A stretch of DNA of 44,394 nt. Origin: JBDKGV01 sp039798005. GTDB lineage: Bacteria; Fibrobacterota; Fibrobacteria; UBA5070. Position 1 is the stretch's first letter. Each line of letters opens with the position of its first letter. A program made the translations under genes and the position numbers. The notes under the pieces were generated by a model. That model was not told the origin of the DNA. It saw only the letters and a program-made list of their open reading frames with translations, and did no database searches. The stretch covers positions 1 to 44,394 of the forward strand of contig JBDKGV010000002.1 in NCBI GenBank assembly GCA_039798005.1. The letters are read 5' to 3'. Of this stretch, positions 42,059 to 44,394 are shown one piece after another.

Positions 42059-43018
42059 CTAGACGACCTTCGCCGCTTCGCACATCCGGGCGATCACGCC
42101 GTCGACGTCCATCGAGGCCTTCCAGCCCAGCGTCTTCAAGGCGTAGTCGGTATTGGCGCGGCCGACCATGATCTCGGAGGGGCGCAGGAGGCTGGCGTCC
42201 GTCTGGACATGTTGGCTCCAGTCCAGGCCGAAATTGCGGAAGCTTTGTTCCACGAAATAGTTCAGGGAGACGGTGCGGCCGGTGGCGATGACGATGTCCT
42301 CGGGTCCGGTGTGCTGGAGCATCAGCCACATGGCCTCCACGTAGTCCGGAGCCCAGCCCCAGTCACGGCTGATGTCGCAATTGCCCAAGCGCAGGAACTC
42401 GCTCTTGCCGGCGGCGATGCTGGCGGCGGCGCGGATGATCTTCTGGGTCACGAAGCGTCCGGGGCGCAATGGCGACTCGTGGTTGAACAGGATGCCGGTG
42501 CAGGCGAAGAGGCCGTAGGACTCGCGGTAGTTGCGCACCAGCCAATGGGAGGACGCCTTGGCGACCGCATACGGGCTGCGGGGCTGGAAGATGGTGTTCT
42601 CGTCCGCCGGAGTGCCGCCGGTGTCCCCGAAGCATTCGCTCGAACCTGCGTTGTAGAAGCGAATGGCGCGCTTGGTGAAGCGGATGGCTTCCAGCAGGTT
42701 CAGGACGCCGCCCATGATGCTGTCCATGGTCTCGACGGGCTGCTCGAAGGAGAGGCCCACCGAGGTCTGGCCCGCGAGGTTGTAGACTTCCGTGGCCTGT
42801 GACACTTCCAGGGCGTTGAGCACGCTGCGGAAGTCGTTGGTGGCCATCGAGATGGTGCGCACCTTGTCGCGGATGCCCAGCTGCTGGAGCGTGGAAAAGG
42901 AGGTCGCCATGGCATCGCGGGAGGTGCCGGTGACTTCGTAGCCTTTTTCGAGGAGGAACTTGGCGAGGTAGGCTCCGTCTTGACCGCCGACACCGCAGAT
43001 CAATGCTTTCTGACACAT
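42059..43018 (-). CDS. gmd: GDP-mannose 4,6-dehydratase
   Basis: 319 residues from the ATG at 43018 (AGGAAC 7-8 bases upstream; longer frame to 43264 rejected). NADP-binding GVGGQDG (9-15), YNLAGQTSVG, the catalytic SSE (126-128) and Tyr150/Lys154 in SPYAVAKAS are all present, and RDWGWAPDYVEAMW is diagnostic of GMD. It converts GDP-D-mannose to GDP-4-keto-6-deoxymannose, the precursor of GDP-rhamnose, GDP-fucose or GDP-perosamine. The DegT aminotransferase in the other operon could use this keto sugar, which would give GDP-perosamine. First gene of the minus-strand operon. Confidence 0.93.
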   Translation of the reverse strand: MCQKALICGVGGQDGAYLAKFLLEKGYEVTGTSRDAMATSFSTLQQLGIRDKVRTISMATNDFRSVLNALEVSQATEVYNLAGQTSVGLSFEQPVETMDSIMGGVLNLLEAIRFTKRAIRFYNAGSSECFGDTGGTPADENTIFQPRSPYAVAKASSHWLVRNYRESYGLFACTGILFNHESPLRPGRFVTQKIIRAAASIAAGKSEFLRLGNCDISRDWGWAPDYVEAMWLMLQHTGPEDIVIATGRTVSLNYFVEQSFRNFGLDWSQHVQTDASLLRPSEIMVGRANTDYALKTLGWKASMDVDGVIARMCEAAKVV

Positions 43019-43184
43019 ATCCAAGTTCCTGCCTGAAGGGATGGGCGGACGGCATTCCCACCGCGCGATGGATGATGCTGAACGCATTGGGTGAGTCCGG
43101 ATCTTACCATTCTCACAAAGCCGTCTCAATGGGCATCTGGTGGGAATCCAGAGGCCACCGGCGCAAATGTAGCCAAACCGGTGA

Positions 43185-43222
43185 CGGAAACGAAAAGCCC
43201 CGATCCGTGTGGACCGGGGCCT
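43185..43222 (-). terminator. Intrinsic terminator downstream of glyA
   Basis: GCCCCGATCC and GGACCGGGGC (43197-43220) pair with one mismatch around GTGT; on the minus strand it is followed by TTTTCGTTT. Confidence 0.8.
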
Positions 43223-43238
43223 TCCTGACAGACTTGCG

Positions 43239-43291
43239 CTGAGCTTGTCGAAGCAACCTGTCAAACTCGCACCCTCCCGCTGCGGGAGAGG
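43239..43291. repeat. Mosaic of short dispersed-repeat-like sequences between gmd and glyA
   Basis: The minus strand carries CTTCGACAAGCTCAG (43239-43253), a sequence seen as a dispersed intergenic repeat in many bacterial genomes, next to the inverted repeat CTCCCGC-T-GCGGGAG (43274-43288), also a common intergenic hairpin type. Only one copy of each is in the window, so repeat status relies on general knowledge. Confidence 0.4.
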
Positions 43292-43305
43292 TGAGCGGTT
43301 TGGTC

Positions 43306-44394
43306 TCAGTCGACCATCGGGGCGAACAGCGGATACTGCAGGCAGAGGTCGGAGACCTCGGCGCGCAGGCCCTTGAGCACGGACTCGTTGCCCTTGTTCT
43401 CGACGGCGCGGTTGATGACGCTTGCCACGATGTCGACCTGCTCGAGGCCAAAGCCACGGGTGGTGATGGCGGCGGCGCCCAGGCGCAGGCCCGACGGATC
43501 GAGCGGCTTGCGGGAGTCGAAGGGGATGGTGGAGCGGGAGGAGGAGATGCCCACCTCGTCCAGAAGCACTTCGGCTTCCTTGCCGGCCATTCCCTTGGAG
43601 GTCATGTCGACCACGATCAAGTGGTTGTCGGTGCCGCCGGAGATCACGGAGAAGCCGTTCTCGGTCAGGCGGGAAGACAGGCGCTGGGCGTTTGCGATCA
43701 CGTTCTTGGCGTACTTGCCGAAGGCGGGGCGCAGAGCCTCGCCGAAGGCCACGGCCTTGGCCACGATCTGCGGGATGTGCGGTCCGCCCTGCATGCCGGG
43801 GAAGATGGCGCGGTCGAACTTCTTGGCAAGGTCGGCGTTGTTGGTGAGAATCAGGGCGCCACGGGGGCCGCGCAGGGTCTTGTGGGTGGTGGTGGTCACC
43901 ACGTCGAAGCAGCTCATGGGGGACTCGATCGCCTTGCCGGCCACCAGGCCTGCGATGTGGGCGATGTCGGCCATGGTGTAGGCGCCAACCTCGTCGGCGA
44001 TGGACTTGAAGGCCTTCCAGTCCAGGTCGCGGGAGTAGGCGCTGAAGCCCGCCAAGATCAGCTTGGGGCGCTCGCGCAGGGCGATCTCGCGCACCTTGTT
44101 CATGTCGATGCGGCCGGTGTCCTTTTCCACGGTGTACTGCACGAAGTTGTACAGGATGCCGGAGGCGTTGACGGGGTGGCCGTGGGAGAGGTGGCCGCCG
44201 TGGTCCAGGGCAAGGCCCAGCACCTTGTCGCCCGGGTTCAGGAGGGCGAAGAAGACGGAGAGGTTGGCGGGCGAGCCGGAGAGGGGCTGCACATTGGCGA
44301 AGCCCGCGCCGAAGAGCTCCTTGGCGCGCTCGATGGCGGCGCGCTCGACCACGTCCACGTATTCCTGGCCGCCGTAGTAGCGCTTGCCGGGGTA
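43306..44394 (-). CDS. glyA: Serine hydroxymethyltransferase (partial, N-terminus beyond the right edge)
   Basis: About 363 residues are visible; the minus frame runs through the window end. YPGKRYYGGQEYVDVVE at the edge is the conserved N-terminal SHMT segment, followed by VQPLSGSPANLSVFFALL, GLALDHGGHLSHG and the PLP lysine region VVTTTTHKTLRGPRGALI. The end is LCLQYPLFAPMVD. The enzyme interconverts serine and glycine with tetrahydrofolate. The roughly 50 N-terminal residues are missing. It marks the right boundary of the polysaccharide locus. Confidence 0.95.
   Translation of the reverse strand, partial: YPGKRYYGGQEYVDVVERAAIERAKELFGAGFANVQPLSGSPANLSVFFALLNPGDKVLGLALDHGGHLSHGHPVNASGILYNFVQYTVEKDTGRIDMNKVREIALRERPKLILAGFSAYSRDLDWKAFKSIADEVGAYTMADIAHIAGLVAGKAIESPMSCFDVVTTTTHKTLRGPRGALILTNNADLAKKFDRAIFPGMQGGPHIPQIVAKAVAFGEALRPAFGKYAKNVIANAQRLSSRLTENGFSVISGGTDNHLIVVDMTSKGMAGKEAEVLLDEVGISSSRSTIPFDSRKPLDPSGLRLGAAAITTRGFGLEQVDIVASVINRAVENKGNESVLKGLRAEVSDLCLQYPLFAPMVD

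Noticed and set aside
14124..43239. 14-base match CTGACAGACTTGCG at about 14125 and 43225
   Set aside because: A 14-base match is expected a few times by chance in a window of this size.

Overview
This window looks like a chromosomal segment of a GC-rich, Gram-negative polysaccharide-degrading bacterium, most likely a non-rumen member of the Fibrobacterota. This is inferred from three things. A TIGR02147-type protein (a paralogous family first described as abundant in Fibrobacter succinogenes) is encoded at 7913-8764. A secreted GH43 enzyme carries a CBM6-like module and a C-terminal tail like those on Fibrobacter glycoside hydrolases. There are many large surface lipoproteins. No 16S, tRNA or mobile element is visible, so the placement is inference.

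Left part (1-15.7 kb): a truncated lipoate/octanoyl transferase gene at the left edge; GH43 enzyme; Hsp33 (hslO); a small membrane protein; a PPP-family metallophosphatase divergent from N-acetylglutamate synthase (argA); a lipoprotein with Asp-box-like repeats overlapping the TIGR02147 gene; an exported protein of unknown family; and a minus-strand operon of lipoprotein, LolC/E-FtsX-like permease and secreted M48 metallopeptidase. SlyD and two tiny single-pass membrane proteins follow. Several plus-strand genes here lack a Shine-Dalgarno sequence and may be leaderless.

Middle part (15.9-25.4 kb): an 834-residue lipoprotein with five regularly spaced chitobiase-C-terminal-like repeats, then mostly housekeeping genes on the plus strand: ahpC-type peroxiredoxin, DnaQ-like exonuclease, ppnP, a zinc-ribbon protein, tyrS, a PpiD/SurA-like chaperone and obgE. 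Five plus-strand units (after the lipoprotein, ahpC, ppnP and obgE genes) or minus-strand units end in clear intrinsic terminators.

Right part (25.6-43.0 kb): a surface polysaccharide (O-antigen/capsule type) locus lying between obgE and glyA. A tightly overlapping plus-strand operon encodes an ABC-2 exporter (Wzm/Wzt, with an extended Wzt C-terminus), an asparagine-synthetase-like enzyme lacking the glutaminase cysteine, a CapA-like metallophosphatase, a GT-A glycosyltransferase, a TIGR04325 putative methyltransferase, an unusual NAD-dependent epimerase with Asn in place of the catalytic Tyr, a DegT aminotransferase and another glycosyltransferase. It converges on a minus-strand operon encoding GDP-mannose 4,6-dehydratase, three tandem GT4 glycosyltransferases, a GT2 enzyme and a serine-hydrolase-like protein. 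Together these would make, modify, possibly cap, and export a heteropolysaccharide containing GDP-mannose-derived deoxysugars. No initiating phosphoglycosyltransferase is present, so part of the pathway must lie elsewhere. glyA runs off the right edge.

The most novel-looking content is the overlapping cassette asparagine-synthetase-like / CapA-like / glycosyltransferase / TIGR04325 / Tyr-less SDR, preceded by a previously easy-to-miss short ORF coupled to wzm.
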